Shown here: one piece after another, positions 1 to 7,756 of the stretch
Layout of the letters: each line of letters opens with the position of its first letter
Position numbering within the stretch: position 1 is the stretch's first letter
Assembly (NCBI RefSeq): GCF_028688795.1
Contig: NZ_JAQTXM010000007.1
Coordinates: 62,001-126,000, forward strand
DNA length: 64,000 bases
Reading direction: 5' to 3'
Source: Rhodoferax sp.
Lineage (GTDB): Bacteria; Pseudomonadota; Gammaproteobacteria; Burkholderiales; Burkholderiaceae_C
The notes under the pieces: generated by a model
Told to the model about the DNA's origin: nothing
Seen by the model: only the letters and a program-made list of their open reading frames with translations
The model's database searches: none
Program-made: the position numbers and the translations under genes

Positions 1-1
1 A

Positions 2-1039
2 GTGGCCAACCTGATTTTTGCCTCTGGGCTGTCGACCGACACCGCGGTCAGTGAACTCTCCGGGCGCGGTATTGGCATGGATGTGGTGCGCAATGAGGTG
101 AACGCCCTGGGCGGACGCATCGAGCTCAGCACCCAAAGTGGCCACGGCACCCAGTTCAGGCTGGTGCTGCCGCTGACCACGGCCGTGACCCAAGTGGTGT
201 TGCTGCGCATCGGTGACGCGGTGATGGGGGTGCCCGCCAGTCTGGTGGAGTTGGTGCGCAGAGTGCCGGCCAGTGAACTGGCCGCTGCCTACAGCGCCGG
301 TGAGTTCAATTACAACGGCGCCGCGTTGCCGTTTTATTGGGCAGGTGCGTTGCTGCAGTCCTCCAAAATCAGCGCAGAGGTTCCGGGCAAAACGGCATCG
401 GTGGCTATTTTTCGCAGTGCCGGGCGCCATGTGGCCCTGCATGTGGATGAGGTGCTGGGCAACCAGGAAGTGGTGGTCAAGAACCTCGGACCACAGCTCT
501 CCAGGCTGCCGGGGTTGGCGGGTATGTCGGTGTTGGCCTCGGGCGCGGTAGTGTTGATTTACAACCCGGTGGCGCTTTCGGTGAGTTATGGCGCGCAGGC
601 GCAAGCCTTCAGCGCTGCCCAAGAGGTGCCTGTCACCGGCTTGCCCGCCACCACTGCGCAGTTGCCATTGGTGCTGGTGGTGGACGATTCAATCACTGTG
701 CGCCGTGTGACGCAGCGCCTGCTCAAGCGCGAGGGCTTTCGTGTGGTCTTGGCCTCTGACGGTTTACAGGCGCTGGAAGCGCTGCAACTTGAGAAGCCGT
801 CGGTGGTGTTGACCGACATTGAAATGCCGCGTATGGATGGGTTCGATCTGGTGCGAAATATTCGCGGTGATGCCCGCCTGAGTGACTTGCCCATCATCAT
901 GATCACCTCGCGCATTGCCGAAAAACACCGCGATTACGCTCGCGAGCTCAAGGTCGACCATTACTTGGGCAAGCCTTACCCAGAGGACGAATTGATCGCT
1001 CTGGTGCGGCAGTATTGCGAAGCAACTATTTATGTATAA
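2..1039 (+). CDS. Hybrid CheA-type sensor kinase, C-terminal part
   Basis: The gene is cut by the left edge; the GTG at the edge is only the first in-frame codon. The visible part begins in the kinase ATPase domain, with the G2-box GRGIGMDVVRNEV at about residues 21-33. A CheW-like domain follows (about 60-195), then a receiver domain (about 220-345) with the phospho-acceptor Asp in DIEMPRMDG and the DD pair in VVDDS. A CheA-CheW-REC order at the end of a large protein is typical of ChpA/PilL, which controls twitching motility or surface sensing. The N-terminal Hpt domains that would settle this are outside the window. It is followed by a copy of the interspersed repeat, then a convergent photolyase gene. 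Confidence 0.85.
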   Translation: MANLIFASGLSTDTAVSELSGRGIGMDVVRNEVNALGGRIELSTQSGHGTQFRLVLPLTTAVTQVVLLRIGDAVMGVPASLVELVRRVPASELAAAYSAGEFNYNGAALPFYWAGALLQSSKISAEVPGKTASVAIFRSAGRHVALHVDEVLGNQEVVVKNLGPQLSRLPGLAGMSVLASGAVVLIYNPVALSVSYGAQAQAFSAAQEVPVTGLPATTAQLPLVLVVDDSITVRRVTQRLLKREGFRVVLASDGLQALEALQLEKPSVVLTDIEMPRMDGFDLVRNIRGDARLSDLPIIMITSRIAEKHRDYARELKVDHYLGKPYPEDELIALVRQYCEATIYV

Positions 1040-1044
1040 ATAGT

Positions 1045-1090
1045 GCTCTAGCCCTTTTGAATAGGGCGTAAAAAGCTATTGAATTTATAG
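1045..1090 (+). repeat. Interspersed ~48-bp repeat, copy A
   Basis: One of five related AT-rich elements (others at 5276, 6546, 16076 and 60232). It begins with GCTCTAGCCC and ends with AGCTATT-N5-TATAG. The segment GCCCT-N7-AGGGC can form a small hairpin, so this copy may also end transcription of the kinase gene or the convergent phrB. Confidence 0.7.
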
Positions 1091-1128
1091 TATTTTGATG
1101 GAGGGCAGCACTGCTTGCGCGCGTGGCA

Positions 1129-2625
1129 TCAGTCGGTTGTGCCTGGTAAGGCGCTGGGTTTTTTGACCACCGCGTAGCGTGCCAGGGTTTTGGCGCGTGC
1201 CTCATCATGGGCCACGATGGGCAGCGGGTAATCCACCCCCAAGGCCACGCCTGCCGCCTGCAATTCCAGCGGTTTGGCGAGCCAAGGTGCATGAATGGTT
1301 TTGTTTGACAGCTTGGCCAGTTGCGGCAGGTAGCGGCGAATGAATTTGCCACTTGCATCAAACTTTTCGCTTTGGCTCACGGGGTTGAAGATGCGAAAGT
1401 AGGGCTGCGCATCACAGCCGCTCGAAGCCACCCATTGCCAGCCGCCGTTGTTGGCAGACAGGTCGAAGTCGTTGAGTTTTTCAGCAAAATAGCGCTCGCC
1501 CCAGCGCCAGTCCAGGCCCAGGTCTTTCACTAAAAAACTGCCCACCACCATGCGCAGGCGGTTGTGCATGTAGCCGGTCTGGTTGATTTGCGCCATGGCC
1601 GCATCCACCAGTGGGTAGCCGGTTTGGCCCCGGCACCAGGCGGCAAACAGCGCATCAGCTTGCGGGCCGTTTTCCCATGGAATAGCGTCGTAGTCGGGTT
1701 TGAAGGCTCCGCTTGCCACGTGCGGAAAATTGGCCAGAATTGCAAAGTAAAAATCACGCCACACCAATTCACTGAGCCACACCGCCGCGCCTGGGCTGCC
1801 CGTGGCTTGGCGCTGCAAGGCGATGTGCACCAGTTGGCGGATCGACACCGTGCCAAAGCGCAGGTGCACGCCGAGGTAGCTTGGGCCTTTGACGGCAGGA
1901 AAGTCGCGTGTGGTGTGGTAGTCGTCCATGCGCTCAAAAAAGGACTCAAACAGGGCCTGGCCACCGTGCTCGCCGGTAGGGATTTTCAGGCTGGACAGGT
2001 TGGTGGATTGAAACCCGATGTCGCTCAAACTGGGCACGGGGCGCTTGTCGTGGTCGGGCCGTTCGCTCAGGCGATGCGCCAGCGGCGCGCTGTCATGCGT
2101 GCGCACATCTTGCGGCGTCACGCGTGACAGCCAGTTGTTCTTGTAGGGCGTGAACACGCCGTAGGGCGTGCCGGACTGCGTCAAAATCTCGCGCCCTTCA
2201 AAAATCACCTGGTCTTTGCAGGTGAAGAAGGCACAGTTGGCCTGGGCCAGCGCCGCTTGCACTTGGGCATCGCGCGCGGCGGCCTGCGGCTCGTAGTCGC
2301 GCGCGGCAAACACTGCGTGTGCCTTCAGGGTGGCGGCGAGGTCAACAATCTCGCTGGAGGCCACTGCATGGCGCACGATCAGGCCAGCGCCTGCCTTGCC
2401 ACTGAGTTGTCGCAGGGCTGAATCCAGTTCCACCAGGGATTCCCGGATGAACTCCACCCGCCGGTCGGCCTGCGGCAGGCTTGCCAAAATGGCTTGTTCA
2501 AAGACAAAAACACAGTGCACCTGAGTACATTGGCTCAGCGCCATGTGCAGCGCAGCGTTGTCATTCACACGTAAATCCCGGCGAAACCACATCAGGCCAG
2601 TGTCAAAAATTGCTGCCATGTTCAT
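1129..2625 (-). CDS. phrB: Deoxyribodipyrimidine photo-lyase
   Basis: Predicted light-driven repair enzyme for cyclobutane pyrimidine dimers in DNA, 498 aa. The N-terminal chromophore domain starts LMWFRRDLRVNDNAAL. The C-terminal FAD domain carries the photolyase signatures WLSELVWRDFYF, TGYPLVDAAMAQ and NNGGWQWVASSGCD. The frame stays open upstream to about 2946 over the opposite gene. I place the start at the ATG at 2625 (next ATG at 2619) because family homology begins there. Only 15 bp separate this start from divergent yqgE, so the promoter must lie inside a neighbour's coding region. Confidence 0.95.
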   Translation of the reverse strand: MNMAAIFDTGLMWFRRDLRVNDNAALHMALSQCTQVHCVFVFEQAILASLPQADRRVEFIRESLVELDSALRQLSGKAGAGLIVRHAVASSEIVDLAATLKAHAVFAARDYEPQAAARDAQVQAALAQANCAFFTCKDQVIFEGREILTQSGTPYGVFTPYKNNWLSRVTPQDVRTHDSAPLAHRLSERPDHDKRPVPSLSDIGFQSTNLSSLKIPTGEHGGQALFESFFERMDDYHTTRDFPAVKGPSYLGVHLRFGTVSIRQLVHIALQRQATGSPGAAVWLSELVWRDFYFAILANFPHVASGAFKPDYDAIPWENGPQADALFAAWCRGQTGYPLVDAAMAQINQTGYMHNRLRMVVGSFLVKDLGLDWRWGERYFAEKLNDFDLSANNGGWQWVASSGCDAQPYFRIFNPVSQSEKFDASGKFIRRYLPQLAKLSNKTIHAPWLAKPLELQAAGVALGVDYPLPIVAHDEARAKTLARYAVVKKPSALPGTTD

Positions 2626-2640
2626 CGCTAAAATTAGTTC

Positions 2641-3240
2641 ATGTCTAAAGATTGTGCCCCCACCAACCTGACGAATCACTTCTTGATCGCCATGCCGGGG
2701 TTGCATGACCCCTTGTTTGAGCACAGTGTCGTTTATCTGTGTGAGCACAGCCAGCGCGGGGCCTTGGGCCTGGTCATCAACAAACCCTGTGAGATCGACC
2801 TGAAAGGCCTGTTTGACAAGGTTGACCTGCCCCTGACCCGCCCTGATTTGCAAAAAGCGCCGGTGTTTTACGGCGGCCCGGTGCAAACCGAACGCGGCTT
2901 TGTGCTCCATGAGGCCACGTTTTCCGACAAAGACAAGCCTGAGCACCCGGTTTACGCCAGCACCATGATCATTCCCGGTGGGCTGGAAATGACCACCTCA
3001 CGCGATGTGCTGGAGGCCATTTCCACCGGGAGTGGGCCGCGCAAGGTGTTGATTTCATTGGGCTACGCAGCTTGGGGTGAAGGGCAGCTGGAGTCGGAGC
3101 TGGGAGAAAACAGCTGGCTCACGGTAGAGGCCGATACCCGCCTGATCTTCGAGACCCCGGTGGCCGAGCGTTATGCGCAGGCGCTTAAATTGCTTGGCCT
3201 GGAAGCCTGGATGCTGTCACCTGATGTGGGGCACGCATGA
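2641..3240 (+). CDS. yqgE: YqgE/AlgH family protein
   Basis: 199 aa, the family's usual size. The N-terminus NLTNHFLIAMPGLHDPLF, the motif GALGLVINKP and the segment YAAWGEGQLESE are characteristic of the UPF0301/YqgE family. The molecular function is not firmly established; homologues were linked to alginate regulation. It overlaps ruvX by 4 nt (ATGA) and heads a tightly packed yqgE-ruvX-pyrR-pyrB-pyrC' operon. No clear Shine-Dalgarno sequence is visible before the ATG. Confidence 0.92.
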   Translation: MSKDCAPTNLTNHFLIAMPGLHDPLFEHSVVYLCEHSQRGALGLVINKPCEIDLKGLFDKVDLPLTRPDLQKAPVFYGGPVQTERGFVLHEATFSDKDKPEHPVYASTMIIPGGLEMTTSRDVLEAISTGSGPRKVLISLGYAAWGEGQLESELGENSWLTVEADTRLIFETPVAERYAQALKLLGLEAWMLSPDVGHA

Positions 3241-3674
3241 GCGCCGCGTTGGACAGCTCAAGCGTCAACCCGAACCCGGTGGTGCCGGCCCACTTGCAAA
3301 CCTTCATGGCGCTCGACTTTGGCCTCAAACGCACCGGTTTTGCCGTCGGAAACCGCTTGATGCGCACGGCGCAGCCACAAGGCACCATCACCGCCGACGG
3401 CAACACCCGGTTCGAGAAAGTCGCACTTCAGCTCAAAACCTGGCAGCCCGACGCGCTGGTGGTGGGTGTGCCGTTTCACCCGGACGGCGCGGCGCATGAA
3501 AACACCGTGCGGGCGCGGCGTTTTGCGCGCCAATTGCATGGCCGCTTTAACCTGCCAGTATTTGAGGTGGACGAGCGTTACACCACCACCGAGGCCCGTT
3601 CACAGGGCGCGCGCGATGCCGATGCCGCCGCCGCCTGCATCATTCTTGAGCAATTTTTAAGGAGTCTGCCATGA
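3237..3674 (+). CDS. ruvX: Putative pre-16S rRNA nuclease / Holliday-junction resolvase-like protein RuvX (YqgF)
   Basis: 145 aa, RNase H-like fold. FMALDFGLKRTGFAVGN carries the first catalytic Asp, DALVVGVPFHPDG follows, and VDERYTTTEAR and the ARDADAAAACIILEQFL helix complete the family pattern. In E. coli the homologue YqgF is implicated in 16S rRNA 5' end processing. Pairing with yqgE is common in proteobacteria. It overlaps yqgE and pyrR by 4 nt each, indicating translational coupling. Confidence 0.93.
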   Translation: MSAALDSSSVNPNPVVPAHLQTFMALDFGLKRTGFAVGNRLMRTAQPQGTITADGNTRFEKVALQLKTWQPDALVVGVPFHPDGAAHENTVRARRFARQLHGRFNLPVFEVDERYTTTEARSQGARDADAAAACIILEQFLRSLP

Positions 3675-4213
3675 ATTCATTGGCATCGAACGCGGCTGGG
3701 GTCTCCCCAGCCGTTGGCGCTTTGGCACTGGATGCCGAGGCCTTGTATGCCGACCTGGCGCGCAGCGTGCGGGCCTTGATCACGCCTGAGACCCAATTGT
3801 TGGGGGTGACCTCGGGCGGCGTCTGGCTGGCCGAGCGCCTGTGGATTGACCTCGGTCTGACCCAGCCCATTGGCGTGATCTCGTCGGCCATGCACCGCGA
3901 CGACTACGCCCGCCGTGGCATGGCTTCGGGTGCGCAGTCGACTCGCATCGAGTTTGATGTGAACGGCGCCCAGGTGCTGCTGCTCGACGATGTACTGTTC
4001 ACTGGCCGCACCATTCGCGCCGTGCTCAACGAGTTGTTTGATTTTGGCCGCCCCGCCAGTGTCAAGCTGGCGGTACTGGTAGATCGAGGCGGGCGCGAGT
4101 TGCCCATAGCCGCCGACCTGTGCGCCGCGCGCATCACCTTGCCCGCCAGCCAGTCGCTGGCTTTGGCGCGCAGTGAGTCAGGCCAGTTCAGTTTCAATGT
4201 GAAAGACATCTAG
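3671..4213 (+). CDS. pyrR: PyrR bifunctional pyrimidine regulator / uracil phosphoribosyltransferase
   Basis: 180 aa phosphoribosyltransferase. The PRPP-binding loop [18 protein letters not shown] is intact, and the N-terminal half has the PyrR-type [13 protein letters not shown] and [10 protein letters not shown]. In Gram-positive bacteria PyrR attenuates pyr mRNA; in proteobacteria next to pyrB its regulatory role is less clear. No obvious anti-terminator hairpin is visible between pyrR and pyrB (2 nt gap), so it may act mainly as an enzyme here. Confidence 0.93.
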   Translation: MNSLASNAAGVSPAVGALALDAEALYADLARSVRALITPETQLLGVTSGGVWLAERLWIDLGLTQPIGVISSAMHRDDYARRGMASGAQSTRIEFDVNGAQVLLLDDVLFTGRTIRAVLNELFDFGRPASVKLAVLVDRGGRELPIAADLCAARITLPASQSLALARSESGQFSFNVKDI

Positions 4214-4215
4214 CC

Positions 4216-5178
4216 ATGCTGTACAAGCGCAACCCGCAGCTCAATTCAAACGGTGAGCTGATCCATTTGCTGTCGACCGAGGGGCTACCCAAAAGCATCC
4301 TGACCCAGGTGCTCGACACCGCTGCCAACTTTGTCTCGGTGGGCAACCGCGAGGTCAAAAAAGTGCCGCTGTTGCGTGGCAAAAGTGTTTTCAACCTGTT
4401 TTTTGAGAACTCCACACGCACCCGCACCACCTTTGAGATTGCCGCCAAGCGCCTGAGCGCGGACGTGATCAACCTCGATATTGCCAAGTCATCAGCCGCT
4501 AAAGGTGAGTCGCTGCTCGACACCATTGCCAACCTGAGCGCCATGGCGGCCGACATTTTTGTGGTGCGCCACAGCGAGTCTGGTGCGCCGTATTTGATTG
4601 CCCAGCATGTGGCGCCGCACGTGCACGTGGTCAATGCCGGTGACGGCCGCCATGCGCACCCGACGCAGGGCTTGCTCGACATGTACACCATTCGCCACTA
4701 CAAAGGCGACTTTGCCAACCTGACGGTGGCCATTGTGGGTGACGTGTTGCATTCGCGTGTGGCGCGCTCCGACATTCACGCGCTCACCACACTGGGTTGT
4801 GCCGAAGTGCGCGTGGTCGGTCCCAAAACCCTGGTGCCGTCTGACATGGCGCAAATGGGCGTGCGGGTTTGTCACACGCTAGAAGAAGGCATCAAGGGCG
4901 CGGACGTGGTCATCATGTTGCGCCTGCAAAACGAGCGCATGAGCGGCGCGCTGCTGCCGTCGAGCCAGGAGTTTTTCAAGAGCTTTGGCCTGACGCCTGC
5001 CAAGCTGCAACTGGCAAAACCCGATGCCATCGTGATGCACCCGGGCCCGATCAACCGCGGGGTCGAGATTGACTCGGCGGTGGTCGACGGCGGCCAAAGC
5101 GTGATCTTGCCGCAAGTCACCTTTGGCATTGCTGTGCGCATGGCGGTGATGAGCATCGTGGCTGGCAATGAAGCCTGA
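4216..5178 (+). CDS. pyrB: Aspartate carbamoyltransferase catalytic chain
   Basis: Second step of de novo pyrimidine synthesis: carbamoyl phosphate plus aspartate to carbamoyl aspartate. 320 aa, matching class A ATCases. The carbamoyl-phosphate loop [21 protein letters not shown], and the C-terminal [13 protein letters not shown] are all intact. It lies 2 nt after pyrR and 19 nt before the inactive dihydroorotase homologue. PyrB and a catalytically dead PyrC' form a dodecameric holoenzyme in Pseudomonas-type ATCases, which fits the context here. Confidence 0.96.
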   Translation: MLYKRNPQLNSNGELIHLLSTEGLPKSILTQVLDTAANFVSVGNREVKKVPLLRGKSVFNLFFENSTRTRTTFEIAAKRLSADVINLDIAKSSAAKGESLLDTIANLSAMAADIFVVRHSESGAPYLIAQHVAPHVHVVNAGDGRHAHPTQGLLDMYTIRHYKGDFANLTVAIVGDVLHSRVARSDIHALTTLGCAEVRVVGPKTLVPSDMAQMGVRVCHTLEEGIKGADVVIMLRLQNERMSGALLPSSQEFFKSFGLTPAKLQLAKPDAIVMHPGPINRGVEIDSAVVDGGQSVILPQVTFGIAVRMAVMSIVAGNEA

Positions 5179-5197
5179 ACCTTACTGAGAGTCACAG

Positions 5198-6505
5198 ATG
5201 AACAAGCAAACACGGGTGTTGATTTACGGTGGTCGGGTCATCGACCCTGCCAGTGGTATTGATGAAAAAGCCGATATAGCGCTTATAAATGGAGCGGTAG
5301 TAGCTATTAAAAATATAGCTAATGATTTTCAGCCTGAGCGCACGATTGATGCGACGGGTTGTCTGGTATTACCGGGTTTGGTGGACTTGGCAGTGCGCCT
5401 GCGCGAACCTGGCAACGAACATGCCCGCATGTTGGAGTCTGAAATGGCTGCGGCCATGGCCGGTGGTGTAACCAGCTTGGTGTGCCAGCCCGATACCGAC
5501 CCGGTGCTCGATGAGCCTGGCTTGGTCGAGATGCTGCGTTTTCGGGCCGAGAAGCTGGAGCAGGCGCGTGTTTACCCGCTGGGCGCACTCACACGCGGCC
5601 TCAAGGGCGACACCCTCACCGAGATGGTCATGTTGACCGATGTCGGTTGTGTGGCGTTCAGCCAGGCCGAGGTGATGCTCGGCAACACCCAGGTGATGCA
5701 GCGCGCCATGCAATACGCCAGCACCTTTGGTTATGCCGTGTGGCTGCGCCCGCAAGACTATTTTCTGGGCAAGGGCGTGGCGGCCAGCGGGCCGTTGGCC
5801 ACCCGCATGGGCTTGAGTGGTGTGCCGGTGATGGCCGAAACCATTGCTATGCACACTATTTTTGAGCTCATGCGCAGCACAGGTGCGCGCGTGCACCTGT
5901 GCCGCATCAGCAGCGCGGCTGGGGTTGATCTGGTGCGCCAAGCCAAGGCTGATGGCCTGAAGCTGACCTGTGACGTCAGCATCAACTCGCTGCACTTGAC
6001 TGACACCGACATTGGTTTCTTTGACAGCCGCGCCCGCCTGAACCCGCCGCTGCGCCAACAGCGCGACCGCGATGCGCTGCGCGCTGGGCTGGCTGACGGC
6101 ACCATCGACGCACTGGTGTCAGACCACACGCCAGTGGACGAAGACGCCAAAACCTTGCCGTTTGCCGAAAGCGAGCCGGGTGCAACCGGCTTGGAGTTGT
6201 TGCTGAGCCTGGCCTACAAGTGGCATCAGGACAGCGGCGTCAGCTTGGCGCGGGCCATTTCGGTGGTCACCGATGGCCCGGCACACGTGCTGGGTGCGTC
6301 GATGGGTGCACGCCAGGGGCGCACCGGGCACCTGCAAGTGGGTGGCCTGGGCGACATTTGTGTGTTTGACCCGCAGGCCAGTTGGACGGTACAAGCTGAC
6401 GCTTTGGTCAGCCAGGGCAAACACACGCCGTTCTCGGGTTACGAGTTGCCGGGGCGGGTGCGCTACACGCTGGTGGGCGGGCGAGTGGCCTACCAGGCGG
6501 CTTGA
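5198..6505 (+). CDS. pyrC': Dihydroorotase-like protein lacking zinc ligands (PyrC'/PyrX type)
   Basis: 435 aa amidohydrolase fold. The family zinc motif HxH is replaced: the sequence reads GLVDLAVRLREPG, Ala and Arg in place of both His. The later VSDHTPVDEDAKTLPF segment is recognisable. Loss of the metal ligands right after pyrB is the known signature of the non-catalytic PyrC' subunit that stabilises ATCase. An active PyrC should then be encoded elsewhere. Codons about 26-41 coincide with an AT-rich copy of the interspersed repeat, read in frame. Confidence 0.9.
   Translation: MNKQTRVLIYGGRVIDPASGIDEKADIALINGAVVAIKNIANDFQPERTIDATGCLVLPGLVDLAVRLREPGNEHARMLESEMAAAMAGGVTSLVCQPDTDPVLDEPGLVEMLRFRAEKLEQARVYPLGALTRGLKGDTLTEMVMLTDVGCVAFSQAEVMLGNTQVMQRAMQYASTFGYAVWLRPQDYFLGKGVAASGPLATRMGLSGVPVMAETIAMHTIFELMRSTGARVHLCRISSAAGVDLVRQAKADGLKLTCDVSINSLHLTDTDIGFFDSRARLNPPLRQQRDRDALRAGLADGTIDALVSDHTPVDEDAKTLPFAESEPGATGLELLLSLAYKWHQDSGVSLARAISVVTDGPAHVLGASMGARQGRTGHLQVGGLGDICVFDPQASWTVQADALVSQGKHTPFSGYELPGRVRYTLVGGRVAYQAA
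5276..5319 (+). repeat. Interspersed repeat, copy B, inside pyrC' coding sequence
   Basis: About 32 of 44 positions match copy C by eye, with a near-identical core AGTAGCTATTAA-N2-ATATAGC. It is an AT-rich island in an otherwise GC-rich gene, translated in frame without a stop. It covers residues about 26-41, before the catalytic-barrel motifs. Confidence 0.55.
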
Positions 6506-6545
6506 GTCAGCGTTCGGGTTGCGCCTTGAGATTTATGAAAATCCA

Positions 6546-6593
6546 GGCGCTAGCGCTTATTGCTATTGCGTAACCAGCTATTTATTTTGTAGC
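6546..6593 (+). repeat. Interspersed repeat, copy D
   Basis: 48 nt in the gap between convergent pyrC' and the ABC ATPase gene. It begins GGCGCTAGCGCTTATTGC and ends with AGCTATTTATTTTGTAGC. The preceding ATTTATGAAAATCC resembles the flank of copy C, so the unit is probably 60-65 bp. It may serve as a bidirectional terminator. Confidence 0.7.
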
Positions 6594-6629
6594 AATTGAG
6601 TGGTTCGCCGGATCGGCCTGAATAACCGG

Positions 6630-7694
6630 TCAGTCGCGGTGGAAGGTCACCACATGGTCCACCTGGGGCCGAATGCCAATCCACTCACCCAGCGAATGGT
6701 CGTGGTGGCTGGGCACCAGCGCCATCACGGTTTCACCCGTGACCAGACGCAGCGTGTACAAAAACTCGGCACCTCGAAACGCTTTGCGCATGATTTGCGC
6801 TTTGACCGGTGCATCGTCGTCATGCACGATGTCGTCGGCACGCAGCAGCACATCACAGGTCCCGTTCGGGTAGGCGTTGGGCAGGGGGCATTCGGTCATG
6901 TTGTCCAGCGGGCCCAAGGGGGTTTGCACCACCACTTGTCCTGCCACCTCCTGAATCACGGCTGAAGTGAACACACCATGGCCAATGAATTCGGCTACAA
7001 AGCGGGTGGCCGGGCGGTGGTACAGCGTGTAGGCGTTGTCCCACTGGTGCAACTCACCGTGGTTCATCACGCCAATGCTGTCACCCACGGCAAAAGCCTC
7101 CAATTGGTCATGCGTGACAAACAGGGCGGTGGTGTTGGCAGCTTTCAGGATGCCACGCACCTCGTGCGCCAAGCGCTCACGCAAATCAACATCCAGGTTC
7201 GAGAAAGGTTCATCCAGCAACAGCAAGCGCGGTTTCGGGGCCAGCGCCCGTGCCAGCGCTACTCGCTGCTGCTGGCCGCCCGAGAGTTCGTGGGGAAAGC
7301 GCGACTCCTGGCCCGCCAAACCAACCAGCTCCAGCACTTCGGCCACGCGGTTTTGTCGGTCAGCCCGAGGCAGGTGGTCAATGCCAAACGCCACATTGCG
7401 GCCAACGCTCAGGTGGGGAAACAGTGCGTAGTCCTGAAACACCATGCCCACCTGCCGTGATTCGGGGGGCAAAGAAAGCCCCGTCCGGCTGACAACCTCG
7501 CCGCCCAGACGGATTTCGCCGCTGCTGGCCGGCTCCAGCCCGGCCACCGCCCGCAACAAGGTGGTTTTGCCACAGCCAGACGGCCCAATCAGTACGCCGA
7601 TATCGCCTGCAGGCAAGCCAAAGGACACGTTGCGCACCGCAGCCGTGGCTTGGTTGGCATAGGTCACGCTGAGTTGGAGGACTTCAAGAAACAT
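6630..7694 (-). CDS. ABC transporter ATP-binding protein, iron(III)-type
   Basis: 354 aa ATPase. Walker A is GPSGCGKTTLL, the signature LSGGQQQRVALARAL, Walker B LLLLDEPFSNLD, and the H-loop FVTHDQLEAF. The C-terminal ~110 residues form a TOBE-like regulatory domain, as in FbpC/SfuC and PotA. It is divergent from the permease gene; sharing an operator suggests a binding-protein-dependent ferric iron importer. No substrate-binding protein gene is visible nearby. Thiamine or polyamine import is less likely but not excluded. Confidence 0.88.
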   Translation of the reverse strand: MFLEVLQLSVTYANQATAAVRNVSFGLPAGDIGVLIGPSGCGKTTLLRAVAGLEPASSGEIRLGGEVVSRTGLSLPPESRQVGMVFQDYALFPHLSVGRNVAFGIDHLPRADRQNRVAEVLELVGLAGQESRFPHELSGGQQQRVALARALAPKPRLLLLDEPFSNLDVDLRERLAHEVRGILKAANTTALFVTHDQLEAFAVGDSIGVMNHGELHQWDNAYTLYHRPATRFVAEFIGHGVFTSAVIQEVAGQVVVQTPLGPLDNMTECPLPNAYPNGTCDVLLRADDIVHDDDAPVKAQIMRKAFRGAEFLYTLRLVTGETVMALVPSHHDHSLGEWIGIRPQVDHVVTFHRD

Positions 7695-7701
7695 GAAAAT
7701 G

Positions 7702-7719
7702 ATTGTAGATGCCTACAAT
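7702..7719. promoter_or_regulatory. 18-bp inverted repeat in the divergent ABC transporter promoter
   Basis: Perfect arms ATTGTAG and CTACAAT separated by ATGC, 8 bp from the ATPase start codon and 37 bp before the permease start. The position suits an operator governing both genes. It does not match the classic Fur 19-mer well, so the regulator is unknown. Confidence 0.5.
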
Positions 7720-7756
7720 TCGCATTTACATCTAACCTCTTTCATCCCCTCATTTC

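Noticed and set aside
2626-2946. N-terminal extension of the photolyase to 605 aa, antisense to yqgE
   Set aside because: Family homology begins at the ATG near 2625, and the extension lies opposite the well-supported start of yqgE.
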